Notes: generated from the sequence alone by a model not told the origin. DNA of 64,000 bases from Faecalibacterium sp. An121 (GCF_002160915.1 NZ_NFLM01000001.1:186001-250000); one strand, 5' to 3'; shown: positions 54,801 to 62,953, counted from the stretch's first letter. Numbers and translations are program-made.

Positions 54801-54959
54801 TATTTTGTTTTGGAAACGAAAGGGAGCGAACGGCTGGCCGATCTGCGCGATGTGGAACGGCTCAAGATTAACTGTGGCAAAAAGCATTTTGAAGCCCTTG
54901 GCAGCGGCGTGGAAATGCAGGTTGCTACCGAATGGGACACGATAAGAAAGAGAATCTAA
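51804..54959 (+). CDS. res: Type III restriction endonuclease subunit (Res)
   Basis: 1051 residues. SF2 ATPase motifs METGTGKTYV (Walker A), IIDEPQ, RYSATH, WDNPNVFQ and RQKIGRGLRL are followed by a C-terminal PD-(D/E)xK nuclease: NPDWAVY...FVLETKGSE (about 983-1007). All catalytic residues appear present. With Mod it cleaves DNA that carries unmodified sites. ATG at 51804 with CGGAGG upstream. Confidence 0.93.
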   Translation: MKLKFKNQGFQQDAVNAVADLFMGQERTTHTFSNMDLGQTSFVYQTRTSNQLLIDDAALTENMHRVQKRNLLPLTDSAETHQFCIEMETGTGKTYVYTKTIFELNRRYGFTKFVVVVPSVAIREGVYKSFEVTKEHFGLQYDNVPCRFFIYNSAKLNDVRAFATSTEIEIMIINIDAFKKAENIFNQDQDRLSGSSAIRLIQDTHPIVIIDEPQSVDNTPKAKEAIRSLNPMCVLRYSATHREKINLLYRLTSVDAFRLGLVKQISVFSSQVEGGHNQAYVRLLSVSNEKGFRAKVEMDVKEKTGIVKRKTVTVKPGDDLFLLSGQRELYEGYTIAGIDCTPGYEHIEFGNTVEVAMGRAIGSVDENILKKAQIRRTIEAHLDKELRYTEKGIKVLSLFFIDKVDKYRHEDGTPGIYADMFEECYQDLISRPKYAPIREKFTADVSKVHNGYFSQDKKGRLKDTRGDTQADDDTYNTIMRDKEWLLSFECPLRFIFSHSALKEGWDNPNVFQVCTLIDQKSTFTCRQKIGRGLRLCVNQDGERIEDKNINILHVMANESFADFAAKLQKEIEEDTGMKFGVLQLDMFAGLTFQQEVTREHTIDQEEAKELVDRWFADGSVEKWKADAELVAAEEKISADLESGKITSPPNPVTEVMRQVKMGATAEQAAAAIVGITSTITTVEERTLTHEDAAELMQHFEKKGYISSTGKIKDTMKVALKNGTLDLPQKYEAARERFVQIISAADSKPPIRDASHDVVVRLNKQVMLSPEFMELWRKIKQKTTYRVSIDTEQLIKNCVRDLKDMPPIPKARIITQTADIQVEQSGVHHVEREMRTTDIADSYQSLPDIVTAISDEALLTPETVTRILTESGRLGDFLNNPEAFLEQASQIIRDNRHALAIDGISYIKLDGQEYYAQEIFNTSELIANLDRNAVKVEHSVYDYIVYDSSSVERPFALDLDHDPDVKMFFKIPERFKIDTPIGTYNPDWAVYLLKNGEEKLYFVLETKGSERLADLRDVERLKINCGKKHFEALGSGVEMQVATEWDTIRKRI

Positions 54960-54971
54960 ACAGAACAATCA

Positions 54972-55014
54972 AAGGCCCCCGGCCAGAACACGCTCGTGTT
55001 CAGCCGGGGGCCTT
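54972..55014 (+). terminator. Terminator of the defence operon
   Basis: AAGGCCCCCGGC/GCCGGGGGCCTT perfect 12-bp stem with an inner GAACAC/GTGTTC pairing, then GTTCTTCTTC. Confidence 0.8.
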
Positions 55015-55045
55015 GTTCTTCTTCTCACGCGCCGCAGCGCACAGC

Positions 55046-55121
55046 CTGTGATTTTCAATCACAGTTCACGGGGTTTGGGGCACGGCCCCAACAAGCATTT
55101 CGCTTTTGTATATACAAAAGC
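55046..55121. other. Cluster of three hairpins, candidate oriT of the outer ICE
   Basis: CTGTGATT/AATCACAG (55046-55064), TTGGGGC/GCCCCAA (55075-55091) and the perfect 20-bp palindrome GCTTTTGTATATACAAAAGC (55102-55121) follow one another. This pattern resembles the oriT region next to MobL relaxases in Tn1549-type elements (from memory). No relaxase gene now lies beside it. Confidence 0.45.
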
Positions 55122-55237
55122 CCTGCTTGCTGGCACTGCGTACCGTAAAACTCCCGTTTCAATCTTCACGAGTGATTTTTCTTGGAAGAAGCCTCGCCGA
55201 AGAACATCTGCCCGGCATTATACAAGCGAAAGAATGC
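55122..55237. other. Remnant DNA between hairpin cluster and small ORF
   Basis: About 115 bases with no gene; a partial open frame upstream of 55238 suggests decayed coding DNA. Confidence 0.35.
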
Positions 55238-55402
55238 ATGAAAAAGAAGAAACACATCTCAGAAGAGCAGCATTATCTCTGTGAAATCGGTCTGGAAAAG
55301 ATGCCATATGGATCTTCCTGGCTCTACAAATCTTATACAGAGGAAAGCCTCACGCACATCACGATTACAGCCGCTCCATGCAAAGTTCCTGCTCTGCCAT
55401 GA
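55238..55402 (+). CDS. Small ORF of unknown function, possibly a remnant
   Basis: 54 residues from ATG at 55238 (MKKKKHISEEQHYLCEIGLE..., ending in APCKVPALP). The frame is open upstream for about 44 codons more. The ribosome site is weak. It may be the end of a mobilization gene next to the hairpins; no family recognised. Confidence 0.4.
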   Translation: MKKKKHISEEQHYLCEIGLEKMPYGSSWLYKSYTEESLTHITITAAPCKVPALP

Positions 55403-55493
55403 TGGATTCATCCGTTGGGTCGTAGACTTGTTGGCTGTGGATCGCATTTTTTATCGGCATGGTTCTACTTTCCTTATTTATAAGGAATCTTTC

Positions 55494-56357
55494 TCATTTT
55501 TCAGTAGATTCTTCCAGATTCTTTCGGTACTGTGCCGGACTGACACCATACTCTTTCTTGAATACCCGGCTAAAATAGAGTGGGTTATCATACCCTACGA
55601 TCTCTGCAATTTCTCCAATATTGTATTCGGTGTTCTCCAATAAGCTTTGTGCATTTACCATCCGAAGGGATAGGATGTATTGTGCAGGGCTTATTTTCAT
55701 GTACTGCTTAAAATTACGGATAAACCAGTTCGTACTGATATGCAGCGATTCTGCGTAATCGTCCACACTGACCTTTGTATTATAATTCTCGTTAAAGTAG
55801 GCAACGGCGGCTTCGATTTCTTCGGGGATGCTTGTAGTTGTTTTCTCGCTTTCCTGCTGTTGCCTGCTTACTAAAAGCAGAATGATGTTGAAGAGAGAAG
55901 CAATATAGTCTTCATAGCCATATTCACATTGTTGCAGTTCCCGGATGATCTTTCGGAACAGCATTTTGTAATCCGGCAGTGTGCCGCTGTAAAAAACGTG
56001 CTTGTCCAAGGGGATTCCGTGATAGTTCAGGATGTTTTTGACATCATATCCTGTAAAGTGAATCCAGAACACCTCTGGATGATCTTCTACATAGTAGACA
56101 TACTTCTGGATTTCTTTCGGCTGATAAAGCACCATGTGTCCAGAAGTCACCACTTCCTCAACACCATTGAACCAGAAGTGTGCTTTACCAGATGCCACAT
56201 AGAGGATTTGATAGTCTCTGCGGCCCTTTGCCCAAAAAGTAGGCAGCTTAGGGCGTTTTTTCAAGCGATAAGTGCCGCAGCTGCCTACGACCAGCGGCTT
56301 TGAGTAGTCTTTGAAATCCAAACGGGAGTTGTTCAAATATCCTGAGTTGAAATACAT
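55494..56357 (-). CDS. AraC-family regulator of the lac genes
   Basis: 287 residues. N-terminal cupin-like ligand-binding part (about 20-140; QILYVASGKAHFWFNG) and C-terminal double helix-turn-helix (ESLHISTNWFIRNFKQYM, IGEIAEIVGYDNPLYFSRVFKKEYGVSPAQYR split over the domain). The ATG at 56357 has GAGGAGG 8 bases upstream. Divergent from lacS-lacZ, so it most likely activates them in response to lactose or a related sugar. Confidence 0.88.
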   Translation of the reverse strand: MYFNSGYLNNSRLDFKDYSKPLVVGSCGTYRLKKRPKLPTFWAKGRRDYQILYVASGKAHFWFNGVEEVVTSGHMVLYQPKEIQKYVYYVEDHPEVFWIHFTGYDVKNILNYHGIPLDKHVFYSGTLPDYKMLFRKIIRELQQCEYGYEDYIASLFNIILLLVSRQQQESEKTTTSIPEEIEAAVAYFNENYNTKVSVDDYAESLHISTNWFIRNFKQYMKISPAQYILSLRMVNAQSLLENTEYNIGEIAEIVGYDNPLYFSRVFKKEYGVSPAQYRKNLEESTEK

Positions 56358-56541
56358 CCCTGCGTCCTCCTCATCTTCAGAGATTTTACAGTGATTTGGG
56401 AAATGTTCTATCAAAGAATCACAAACGCTTTGATTTTGTGCATATTTTGTTCCATCTTGTCTATATCTTTTCGTTCCATTAGATTCTATAATATTTTCAG
56501 ATGAAGCGCAAGAGATTTGGGCAACTTGCGCAATGAGAATT

Positions 56542-56567
56542 CCAGTCTGAAGTGCGCAGCAGACTGG
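56542..56567. promoter_or_regulatory. Inverted repeat upstream of lacS
   Basis: CCAGTCTG/CAGACTGG (56542-56549 with 56560-56567), 10-base spacer, 40 bases before the lacS start. An AraC or other regulator site, or a leader hairpin. Confidence 0.45.
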
Positions 56568-56606
56568 TCGCGCCCACACAAAACAAGCAAGATGGGAGAA
56601 AGCACA

Positions 56607-57977
56607 ATGACTGAGAAACGTTATCTAAAGTGGTATAATAAAGTCGGCTATGGTTCAGGCGATATTGCAGGCAACGTGGTGTATGCATTCCTGTCCTCCT
56701 TCGTCATGATCTATCTGACCAACACCGTTGGCCTGAACCCCGGTATTGTCGGCACTCTGATTGCAGTTTCCAAACTGCTGGACGGTGTGACGGACATTTT
56801 CTTTGGTTCTTTGATTGACAAAACGCATTCTAAGATGGGCAAAGCCCGTCCTTGGATGCTGTACGGCTACATTGGCTGTGCCATTACGCTGGTGGCAATT
56901 TTCGCCATCCCGACCAATCTGGGACAGTTTGCACAGTACGCATGGTTCCTGATCGCATATACTCTGCTGAACGCTGTATTCTACACGGCCAACAACATTG
57001 CTTACTCTGCACTGACTGCTCTCGTCACGAAGAACAGTGCCGAACAGGTCGAGATGGGTTCTTGGCGTTTCATGTTCGCCTTTGCCACCAGCCTGCTCAT
57101 CCAGTCCATCACGCTGGGTGCTGTTACGGCATTGGGCGGTGGTGCTGCCGGTTGGCGCACTGTTGCAATCATCTACGCCATCATCGGTCTGCTTGTCAAC
57201 ACCCTCTCCGTTTTCTCCGTGAAGGAACTGCCGGAAGGCGAATTGGTGGATACCACCGACAAAAAGAAAATCGAGCAGGACGAAAAGTACAATCTGGTTC
57301 AGGCTGCAAAGCTGCTTGCTGGTAACAAATATTATATGATGATTTGCGTCACCTACATTTTGCAGCAGATCTACGGTGCCATGATCAGCATGGGCACCTA
57401 CTATGCAACCTACATCCTTGGCAACCAGAATCTGTTCGGTGTATTCTCTTGGGCAATCAACATTCCTCTGATCATCGCACTGGTGTTCACCCCGACCTTG
57501 GTTGCAAAGTGGAATGGAATGTATAAGCTGAATGTAATGAGCTATACTCTGGCAACGATTTCTCGTGCACTGGTTGCTGTAGCTGGTTACATGGGCAGCG
57601 GCAATGTGACCTTGATGCTGCTCTTTACTGCAATCGCAGCTCTTGGTCAGGGTCCTTGGCAGGGCGATATGAACGCTGTGATTGCCACTTGCTCTGAATA
57701 TACTTGGCTGACGAAGCACAAGCGCGTGGATGGCATGATGTACTCCTGCACTTCTCTCGGTGTGAAGCTGGGCGGCGGTCTGGGTACTGCCATCACCGGC
57801 TGGCTGCTGGATGCAAGCCATTTCGATAGTGCGCTGACCGTTCAGCCGGATTCCTGCATCAATATGCTGAAGATCATGTATCTGGTGATCCCGTTTGCTC
57901 TGGATGCCATCATCACCTTCATTCTCTCTCGTATGAAGGTCGAAGAAGCAAATGAAAAGCTGCGTGAAGCAGTCTGA
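56607..57977 (+). CDS. GPH-family sugar:cation symporter (probable lactose permease)
   Basis: 456 residues with about 12 membrane helices. GPH-family patterns are visible near the N-terminus (YGSGDIAGNVVYAFLSSF, then DIFFGSLIDKTHSKMGKARPW). It lacks the C-terminal IIA-like domain of streptococcal LacS. ATG at 56607 with GGGAGAAAG upstream. It precedes the beta-galactosidase gene, so lactose uptake is inferred. Confidence 0.88.
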   Translation: MTEKRYLKWYNKVGYGSGDIAGNVVYAFLSSFVMIYLTNTVGLNPGIVGTLIAVSKLLDGVTDIFFGSLIDKTHSKMGKARPWMLYGYIGCAITLVAIFAIPTNLGQFAQYAWFLIAYTLLNAVFYTANNIAYSALTALVTKNSAEQVEMGSWRFMFAFATSLLIQSITLGAVTALGGGAAGWRTVAIIYAIIGLLVNTLSVFSVKELPEGELVDTTDKKKIEQDEKYNLVQAAKLLAGNKYYMMICVTYILQQIYGAMISMGTYYATYILGNQNLFGVFSWAINIPLIIALVFTPTLVAKWNGMYKLNVMSYTLATISRALVAVAGYMGSGNVTLMLLFTAIAALGQGPWQGDMNAVIATCSEYTWLTKHKRVDGMMYSCTSLGVKLGGGLGTAITGWLLDASHFDSALTVQPDSCINMLKIMYLVIPFALDAIITFILSRMKVEEANEKLREAV

Positions 57978-58013
57978 TAACAAGCCATTATCATTTCTCC
58001 TTCATCTGCTGTT

Positions 58014-58043
58014 CCCCGGAGGAATCCGGCGATTTCTCCGGGG
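58014..58043 (+). promoter_or_regulatory. Hairpin between lacS and lacZ
   Basis: CCCCGGAG/CTCCGGGG perfect 8-bp stem with a 14-base loop, no T-run. It may stabilise the mRNA or tune lacZ expression. Confidence 0.45.
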
Positions 58044-58091
58044 AGGCTGGAGAAATATTATAAAATTATAAAAGGTAAATGAGGAAATACT

Positions 58092-61000
58092 ATGGCTGCA
58101 TTTGATTTTGCTAAGGTAAAAGACCCCACCTTTTTCAAGGAAAACGTGCTGAATGCTCATGCAAGTTTCCGTACTTACGCTTCCCGCGAAGAATATCGGA
58201 CAGGCTCCTCTTCTTTGGCGCTGAAGCTGGACGGTATCTGGAAATTCGCCTACGCAAAGAACTACACCAGTGCCATCCCCGGCTTTGAAAAGACGGATTA
58301 CGATTGCAGCGGCTGGGATGACATTCATGTTCCGGCACACATCCAGATGGAGGGCTACGACATTCCCCAGTATGCGAATGTTCAGTATCCGTGGGATGGC
58401 CGTGAAGAAGTACAGCCGGGCGAGATCCCGCAGCGGTTCAATCCGGTGGCAAGCTATGTAAAATACTTCGAGCTGCCGGAATCCATGCAGGGCAAGCCCG
58501 TCCACATCGAGTTCGAGGGTGTGGAAAGCGGCATGGCTCTTTGGCTGAACGGGTCTTATGTGGGTTACACCGAGGACAGCTTCTCCGCACACGCATTCGA
58601 TCTGACTCCCTATCTCCAGCCGGGCGTGAACAAACTTGCTGTGCAGGTGTTCAAGTGGACTTCCTCCAGCTGGTGCGAAGATCAGGACTTCTTCCGCTTC
58701 TCCGGCATCTTCCGCAGCGTGTGGCTGTACGCCATCCCCACCGTGCATCTGGAAGATCTATCCGTCAAGACGCTGTTTGCCGGGGATGATTTTACTCATT
58801 CCACGCTGGAAGTTGCATTGCAGGTGGAGGGTAAGGGCGCAGCCCGTCTGACCCTGCGCCGCAGTGAGCTGGAAGTGTTCTCCGAAAAAATCGCACTGAA
58901 CGGCGGCTCTGCGTTGTTCAGCCATGCGGTGGAGAACCCCCACCTGTGGAGTGCAGAGGACCCGGCTCTGTATGAACTGGAAATTGAGCTGCTGGACGAT
59001 GCAGGCCATCTGGTAGAGGTGACTGGGCAGAAAGTCGGTTTCCGCAAGTTCGAGTTGAAGAACAATCGGATGCTGCTCAACGGCAAGCGCATCGTGTTCA
59101 AGGGTGCCAACCGTCATGAGTTCAGCTCCATTACGGGTCGTGCTGTGGGCGTACACACCCATGAGGAACTGCTTCGGGACATCATCACCATGAAGCAGAA
59201 CAATATCAATGCCATCCGTACCAGCCATTACCAGAATCAGGATGCACTGTACGACCTGTGCGACGAGTATGGTCTGTATCTGATCGCAGAGAACAATCTG
59301 GAATCCCATGGCACATGGGACATCCATCAGGCGGGCATTCGCGGCATCGAGGGCGTTTTGCCCAATGATAAGCCGGAGTGGAAAGCTGTCTTGTTTGACC
59401 GCATGAATTCCACTTACCAGCGTGACAAAAACCATCCTGCTGTTCTGATCTGGTCTCTGGGCAACGAATCGTTTGGCGGTGAGACCCTGCTCCAGATGGC
59501 AGAGATGGTCCGCCGCTTTGATGACACCCGTCTGGTGCATTACGAAGGTGTGGTCAATGATCCCCGCTTCCTCGAAACCACCGATATTGAGAGCCATATG
59601 TACAGCACTGTGAAGGACATTAAAGAGTATCTGGCACAGGGCGATAAGCGGCCTTATATCGAGTGCGAATATTCTCATGCTATGGGCAACTCCAACGGTG
59701 CTTTGCACAAGTACACGGAACTTGCCGACCAGAAGGACTGCGGCTATCAGGGCGGCTTCATCTGGGATTACATCGACCAGTCCATCTGGAAAAAAGACCG
59801 CTACGGCAAGTGGTTCCAAGCCTACGGCGGTGACTTCGGTGAGCGTCCTACCGACTATAATTTCAGCGGAAACGGCATTGCCTACGGTGGTGACCGTGCT
59901 CCTTCTCCCAAGATGCAGGAGGTCAAGTTCTGCTATCAGAACATCGCCATTTCCATCGACAACTCTGGCTTCGAAGTCTGGAATAAGAACCTGTTCACCT
60001 CTACGGATGCTTTCGACTGCGTTGCACTGCTGCATCGTGATGGAAAGTTGTATCAGCAACAGGAACTGACCAATATTGATGTTGCTCCCGAAGAGCGTTC
60101 CAGCTTCCCGCTGCCGTTTATGGTTCCTGCGCTCCCCGGTGAATATGCGGTGACCATCAGCTTCCGTTTGAAGGAGGACACCAGCTGGGCAAAGAAGGGC
60201 CATGAAGTCGCCTTTGGACAGGGTGTGATCGCTGTGGTTCGTTCCATTCCCAGCAAGAAGGTCACGCCGTTTACCGTTACGCACGGTACACACAACATCG
60301 GTGTCCGGGGTGAGAATTTCGATGTTTTGTTCTCCGATCTGAACGGCGGTCTGACTTCCTACCGCTATGCCGGCAAGGAGATGATTCAGGAGATCCCCCG
60401 TCCCAACTTCTGGCGCGCTCCCACCGACAACGACTGCGGCAACAACATGGGCGGCGTTCGCGGTCAGTGGAAGCTGGCAAGCCTGTACGCTACCGCCAAG
60501 GGCATTGGCAAGGAAATCCCGTCTGTTCACGGCGGCACCATCCTCCAGAACCCCACCTGCGAGGTGGAAGCCGACAGCGTGGTCGTGACCTATCTCTATA
60601 ACCTCCAGACCAGCCCCGCAGCAGAGTGCAGCCTGCAGTACCGTGTGTTCGGTGATGGCCGCATCCAGACCACCCTGCACTATGACCCGGTGGAAGGACT
60701 TGCAGCAATGCCGGAGTTCGGCGTACTGTTCAAGATCGACGCTGACTACGACACGGTGGAGTGGTACGGAAACGGCCCTGCGGAGACCTACTGGGATCGT
60801 CAGCATGGTGCAAAGCTGGGCATTTACCAGAACAAGGTCGCAGACAACATGGCACAGTACCTTGTGCCGCAGGAGTGCGGTGCAAAGACCGCTGTGCGCT
60901 GGGCAAAGGTAGTGGACCGCAAGGGTCGCGGGCTGCTGTTTACCGCAGATGCCGCAAAGCCCATGTTCTTCTCTGCGCTGCCCTACACTCCCCATGAAAT

Positions 61001-61175
61001 GGAGAGTGCCAAGCATCCCTACGAGCTGCCCCCGGTCCATTACACGGTGATTCGTGCCATCGGCGAGCAGATGGGCGTCGGCGGGGATGACAGCTGGGGT
61101 GCCAATGTCCACCCGGAGTATATTCCTGATGTGACTAAGCCTGTGGAGTTCACCTTTACGTTCCGTGGCATCTGA
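58092..61175 (+). CDS. lacZ: Beta-galactosidase, glycoside hydrolase family 2
   Basis: Splits lactose into glucose and galactose; 1027 residues, LacZ length. Acid/base Glu in WSLGNES (about 459) and nucleophile Glu in ECEYSHAMGN (about 526), with the metal/substrate-binding GANRHEF and WDYIDQS. The C-terminal Bgal_small_N domain is present (WYGNGPAETYWDR). ATG at 58092 with GAGGAA upstream. Cytosolic, no signal peptide. Composition is lower in GC than the chromosome to the left. Confidence 0.95.
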   Translation: MAAFDFAKVKDPTFFKENVLNAHASFRTYASREEYRTGSSSLALKLDGIWKFAYAKNYTSAIPGFEKTDYDCSGWDDIHVPAHIQMEGYDIPQYANVQYPWDGREEVQPGEIPQRFNPVASYVKYFELPESMQGKPVHIEFEGVESGMALWLNGSYVGYTEDSFSAHAFDLTPYLQPGVNKLAVQVFKWTSSSWCEDQDFFRFSGIFRSVWLYAIPTVHLEDLSVKTLFAGDDFTHSTLEVALQVEGKGAARLTLRRSELEVFSEKIALNGGSALFSHAVENPHLWSAEDPALYELEIELLDDAGHLVEVTGQKVGFRKFELKNNRMLLNGKRIVFKGANRHEFSSITGRAVGVHTHEELLRDIITMKQNNINAIRTSHYQNQDALYDLCDEYGLYLIAENNLESHGTWDIHQAGIRGIEGVLPNDKPEWKAVLFDRMNSTYQRDKNHPAVLIWSLGNESFGGETLLQMAEMVRRFDDTRLVHYEGVVNDPRFLETTDIESHMYSTVKDIKEYLAQGDKRPYIECEYSHAMGNSNGALHKYTELADQKDCGYQGGFIWDYIDQSIWKKDRYGKWFQAYGGDFGERPTDYNFSGNGIAYGGDRAPSPKMQEVKFCYQNIAISIDNSGFEVWNKNLFTSTDAFDCVALLHRDGKLYQQQELTNIDVAPEERSSFPLPFMVPALPGEYAVTISFRLKEDTSWAKKGHEVAFGQGVIAVVRSIPSKKVTPFTVTHGTHNIGVRGENFDVLFSDLNGGLTSYRYAGKEMIQEIPRPNFWRAPTDNDCGNNMGGVRGQWKLASLYATAKGIGKEIPSVHGGTILQNPTCEVEADSVVVTYLYNLQTSPAAECSLQYRVFGDGRIQTTLHYDPVEGLAAMPEFGVLFKIDADYDTVEWYGNGPAETYWDRQHGAKLGIYQNKVADNMAQYLVPQECGAKTAVRWAKVVDRKGRGLLFTADAAKPMFFSALPYTPHEMESAKHPYELPPVHYTVIRAIGEQMGVGGDDSWGANVHPEYIPDVTKPVEFTFTFRGI

Positions 61176-61202
61176 TGATGGGCCGCAAATGAGGTGTTCT
61201 CT

Positions 61203-61571
61203 GTGAAAAAAGCGAAAGATCAGCCTGGATCTGAACCAGCCGAACTAGCATCCCTTGTTGGAGAACGGATCAGAAAGATACGCAAAGAAGAGGGGTTAAG
61301 CCTAGAGCTTTTTGCTTTACGTTGTGACATGAATGCCGCATACGTTGGGCATATTGAGCGCGGCGTTCAGAATCCAACCTTGAACACACTGGAACGTATT
61401 TGCAAGGGTCTGGACATCAGCGTAGAAGACCTTTTCATAGATAAAAGCGCAACAGTTGATATGAATACTGCCGCATTGCAGTATTTCTCTCAGATTATTC
61501 GTGATCTTTCCCCAGAACAATTTCATCAGCTACTAAACATCATAAAAGAGATCGTAGCCGTGATGAGATGA
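61203..61571 (+). CDS. XRE-family regulator
   Basis: 122 residues. Helix-turn-helix RKEEGLSLELFALRCDMNAAYVGHIERG and a helical tail. The GTG at 61203 has GAGG 8 bases upstream; GTG at 61194 is the alternative. Follows lacZ by 27 bases but may not be part of the lac function. Confidence 0.8.
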   Translation: MKKAKDQPGSEPAELASLVGERIRKIRKEEGLSLELFALRCDMNAAYVGHIERGVQNPTLNTLERICKGLDISVEDLFIDKSATVDMNTAALQYFSQIIRDLSPEQFHQLLNIIKEIVAVMR

Positions 61572-61582
61572 CCCTCGTTATT

Positions 61583-61654
61583 AAGACACCTTCGCGTTGA
61601 GATATGGACATCCCTGCATGAGATTCCTATCAAAAGCGAGGGTGTCTTTTTTGG
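61583..61654 (+). terminator. Terminator after the XRE gene
   Basis: AAGACACCTTCGC pairs with GCGAGGGTGTCTT (61636-61648) over a long loop, then TTTT. Confidence 0.55.
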
Positions 61655-61756
61655 TATCACAAAATCTCAATTCCTGACACCACTATTTATAAGTAGTGCT
61701 TCACTCTATATAAGTAGCGTTGCTATGTCAAAATAACCGTATTCAGCTTTTGTTTA
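61655..61756. other. AT-rich promoter-like region with short direct repeats
   Basis: TATAAGTAGTG and TATAAGTAGCG lie 25 bases apart; ACTA/TAGT pairing around the first. This looks like a regulator-binding region whose downstream gene was split by IS630. Confidence 0.35.
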
Positions 61757-61774
61757 GAGCAACCCCATAAAATA

Positions 61775-62362
61775 TCAACAATAACCGGCACAAGCAAACC
61801 AGTTACGACAGTCCGAAGAAGTAACGGCAGCAAACGCCTGGTATAAAGCAAGGTCCAAGTCCTCGAAGGTCAAGGCTCTGTATTTGCGCAGAGAGGCTTT
61901 CATTTTGGACCATAGCTTCTCGATCGGATTGAAATCGGGACTATAAGGCGGCAAATAGAGTATCTGTGCTCCTGCCTGAGCAATCATCTGTGCAATCCCT
62001 GGCCCGTGGTGGGCAGCCAGATTGTCCATCACCACGATATCTCCCGGATTCAGTTCAGGAAGCAAAGTCTCCTGCACATACTGCTGAAACTTTGACCGAG
62101 TTGTTCCACCGAGATAACTCGTTTGTGCAATCACTTTGTTGACTCGAATGACTGAAAGCAGGGTAGTTGCTCTTGGCCTGGTAAGCGGAGCATGGTCAAC
62201 GACTCGTTTGCCTCCTACAGCACGGCCATACCGGCGTATCATCCCAAGATTGACACCGCTCTCGTCCAGAAAGACCAAATGGTCAATCGGAAGATTTGAC
62301 CTGAGTTCCTTCCAATGAAGCCGCTTTGCTTTCACGTCGGGAGCGCTCCTGTTCTGAGGCAT
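61775..62362 (-). CDS. IS630-family transposase, DDE part
   Basis: 195 residues from the internal ATG. DDE residues in FLDESG, VVMDNLAAHH and DFNPIEKLWS. The frame is open upstream through the A-rich stretch shared with orfA, so the active product is probably a +1 frameshift fusion. Confidence 0.9.
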   Translation of the reverse strand: MPQNRSAPDVKAKRLHWKELRSNLPIDHLVFLDESGVNLGMIRRYGRAVGGKRVVDHAPLTRPRATTLLSVIRVNKVIAQTSYLGGTTRSKFQQYVQETLLPELNPGDIVVMDNLAAHHGPGIAQMIAQAGAQILYLPPYSPDFNPIEKLWSKMKASLRKYRALTFEDLDLALYQAFAAVTSSDCRNWFACAGYC

Positions 62363-62723
62363 GAACGCTTTTCTTTTTGACCCGGTAACCCAGCTTTATA
62401 ACAGCCTTACGGACTGTTTCCTCACATACGTTCAGATGAAGTCTCTCCTTGATTTCACGGATGGAAAGATCAGGCTGTTTGTTTATCATCTCGTTGACCG
62501 CATCCAGGTCTTGCCGGGTCAGCTTAGCCTTGCGGCCCCTTTGATTGACACGAAGATCTACGCTGCCGGTCTGTTTCATCTGCTGGCGCAGTCGATAGAC
62601 CGTCCACAGACTTACTGAAAAATCCTCAGCTGTCTGTTTGGCGTTGTGATTCTTTTCAAACGCCTGCACCAATAAGTTCCGTGATTCATTGTGAAGCATA
62701 TTCATCATCTCCACATTTATCAT
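62283..62723 (-). CDS. IS630-family transposase, HTH part
   Basis: 146 residues. Helix-turn-helix (AKQTAEDFSVSLWTVYRLRQQ) and winged-helix region. Overlaps the DDE frame by 80 bases; AAAAAGAAAAG in the overlap is the likely slip site. Confidence 0.88.
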   Translation of the reverse strand: MINVEMMNMLHNESRNLLVQAFEKNHNAKQTAEDFSVSLWTVYRLRQQMKQTGSVDLRVNQRGRKAKLTRQDLDAVNEMINKQPDLSIREIKERLHLNVCEETVRKAVIKLGYRVKKKSVHASEQERSRRESKAASLEGTQVKSSD

Positions 62724-62789
62724 ACCACTGCTGTACAGTGCGGCGGTGACTTCACTCTATTTTCTGGGTTTGCTCTAGGTGCAATCTTG

Positions 62790-62885
62790 ATGGAAGGCAA
62801 TGAGGTGAACTTGATCTTTTTACAGGGTAGCAGCCCCATGTGCTGCGTTTGCAGCGAAAGAAAACAAAGGGTTGCTTTTAAATAA
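62790..62885 (+). CDS. Possible 31-residue Cys-containing peptide
   Basis: ATG at 62790, ending ...SPMCCVCSERKQRVAFK. It starts 13 bases after the IS630 end; it may be the 3' piece of a gene cut by the IS, or chance. Confidence 0.3.
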   Translation: MEGNEVNLIFLQGSSPMCCVCSERKQRVAFK

Positions 62886-62920
62886 GAGAAGACCATCCGA
62901 TAAATCAAAGCCAAATAGAG

Positions 62921-62953
62921 AAAGACGGACAAGCTGCCAGCTTGTCCGTCTTT
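62921..62953. terminator. Bidirectional terminator
   Basis: AAAGACGGACAAGCT/AGCTTGTCCGTCTTT perfect 15-bp stem, 3-base loop, between the small ORF and the ImmA-like gene. Confidence 0.75.

Larger units (their letters stand above)
61757..62775 (-). mobile_element. IS630-family insertion sequence
   Basis: Bounded by TA on both sides (61755-61756 and 62776-62777), the target duplication of this family. Imperfect inverted ends: TAGAGCAACCCCATAAAATA and, reversed, TAGAGCAAACCCAGAAAATA (18 of 20). Contains orfA and orfB. Confidence 0.9.

Noticed and set aside
46607-54959. DISARM or BREX system
   Set aside because: A SNF2-like helicase and a methyltransferase are present, but drmA/drmB/drmC and pglX/pglZ/brxC-type genes are not. 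The last two genes are a standard type III Mod and Res.
56655-57983. 442-codon minus-strand frame opposite the lactose permease
   Set aside because: His/Gln/Asp-rich antisense shadow of a clear membrane transporter.
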